Shown one piece after another: positions 5,005-5,266 of a stretch of 5,266 nucleotides of DNA. Each line of letters starts with the position of its first letter. Position 1 is the first letter of the stretch. Under the pieces are notes generated by a model. The model saw nothing but the letters and a program-made list of their open reading frames with translations, ran no database searches and had not been told where the DNA came from. The DNA comes from ANME-2 cluster archaeon (lineage in GTDB: Archaea; Halobacteriota; Methanosarcinia; Methanosarcinales; Methanocomedenaceae), in the NCBI GenBank assembly GCA_023544495.1, contig JAMJFV010000137.1, positions 1-5,266 of the forward strand, in the 5' to 3' direction. The translations under genes and the position numbers were made by a program.

Positions 5005-5266
5005 TTAACTTTTAACAGTACCCTGTATCGTTCCTACTGGTTTTGCCGTAAGAACAATATCCTGTATTGTTGTCGTGCCAACAATAACCTCAACACCTGT
5101 GACGGAATTATCATTGAATTCAGGTAACTTGCTCACGTTTACAGTATAGGTACCTCCCAGCAACCTCAATGAATAATTCCCATTGGAGTCTGTGTAAGAA
5201 CTGTCACCGTTTGTTGAGACTAAAGCATTTGCAACTGGAGAACCACTGCTCGTTATGGTTCCGTTG
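5005..5266 (-). CDS. C-terminal part of a surface protein with a carboxypeptidase-regulatory-like domain
   Basis: The last 86 codons of a gene entering from the right edge end at TAA (5007-5005). The visible protein starts N-G-T-I-T-S-S-G-S-P-V-A-N-A-L-V-S-T and continues through T-D-S-N-G-N-Y-S-L and G-G-T-Y-T-V-N-V-S to V-E-V-I-V-G-T-T-T-I-Q-D-I-V-L. This is the full strand order of a CarboxypepD_reg-like domain, a small beta-sandwich used as a spacer or binding module in exported proteins. The final residues P-V-G-T-I-Q-G-T-V-K-S look like the first strand of another copy, cut off at once by the stop. No membrane anchor or sorting motif is seen at this C-terminus. Start, full length and function are outside the window. 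Confidence 0.85.
   Translation of the reverse strand, partial: NGTITSSGSPVANALVSTNGDSSYTDSNGNYSLRLLGGTYTVNVSKLPEFNDNSVTGVEVIVGTTTIQDIVLTAKPVGTIQGTVKS

Overview
The window is almost filled by one gene read on the minus strand. An uninterrupted reading frame starts with ATG at 4586 and runs leftward off the window at base 1: 1,528 complete codons, no stop, C-terminus not seen. The product is a very large secreted, probably glycosylated, mosaic surface protein. From N to C terminus it has a signal peptide, a Ser/Ala/Thr-rich linker, a small beta-sandwich domain of the carboxypeptidase-regulatory/SdrD-B type, a first concanavalin-A-like module, a Big_5-type Ig-like domain, a second concanavalin-A-like module about 65% identical to the first, another Ig-like domain with a cysteine pair, a LamG/3-keto-disaccharide-hydrolase-like beta-sandwich region, a cysteine-free Ig-like domain, a DUF2341-like domain, a large unnamed beta-rich module, and the start of a further Ig-like domain. 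I see no catalytic motif; adhesion or glycan binding at the cell surface is the most economical role, but it is inferred.

To the right lies a 418-base gap (4587-5004) without a convincing gene. It is AT-rich near the big gene and holds that gene's likely promoter and ribosome binding site. Further right is a 14-bp stem-loop that fits a terminator for the next gene. At the right edge (5005-5266, minus strand) are the last 86 codons of another surface-type protein ending in a carboxypeptidase-regulatory-like domain. The two genes are co-directional and look like neighbouring cell-envelope genes with separate transcription signals.

The organism is probably an archaeon, plausibly a methanogen or methanotroph relative (Methanomicrobia/Methanosarcinales). 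The reasons are an archaeal-looking TATA element, a GGTGA ribosome binding site, frequent ATA (Ile) and AGA/AGG (Arg) codons, more than thirty N-X-S/T sequons, and a domain mix typical of methanogen surface proteins. No marker gene is present, so this is a moderate-confidence inference.

The most interesting points are structural: an exact-length duplication of a lectin-like module with its linker, an apparent leftover tail of a third copy just after the signal peptide, a second-order repeat of about 470 residues beginning at the window edge, an 18-bp tandem micro-duplication at a domain joint, and a terminator-like hairpin whose single G-U pair fits only minus-strand RNA.
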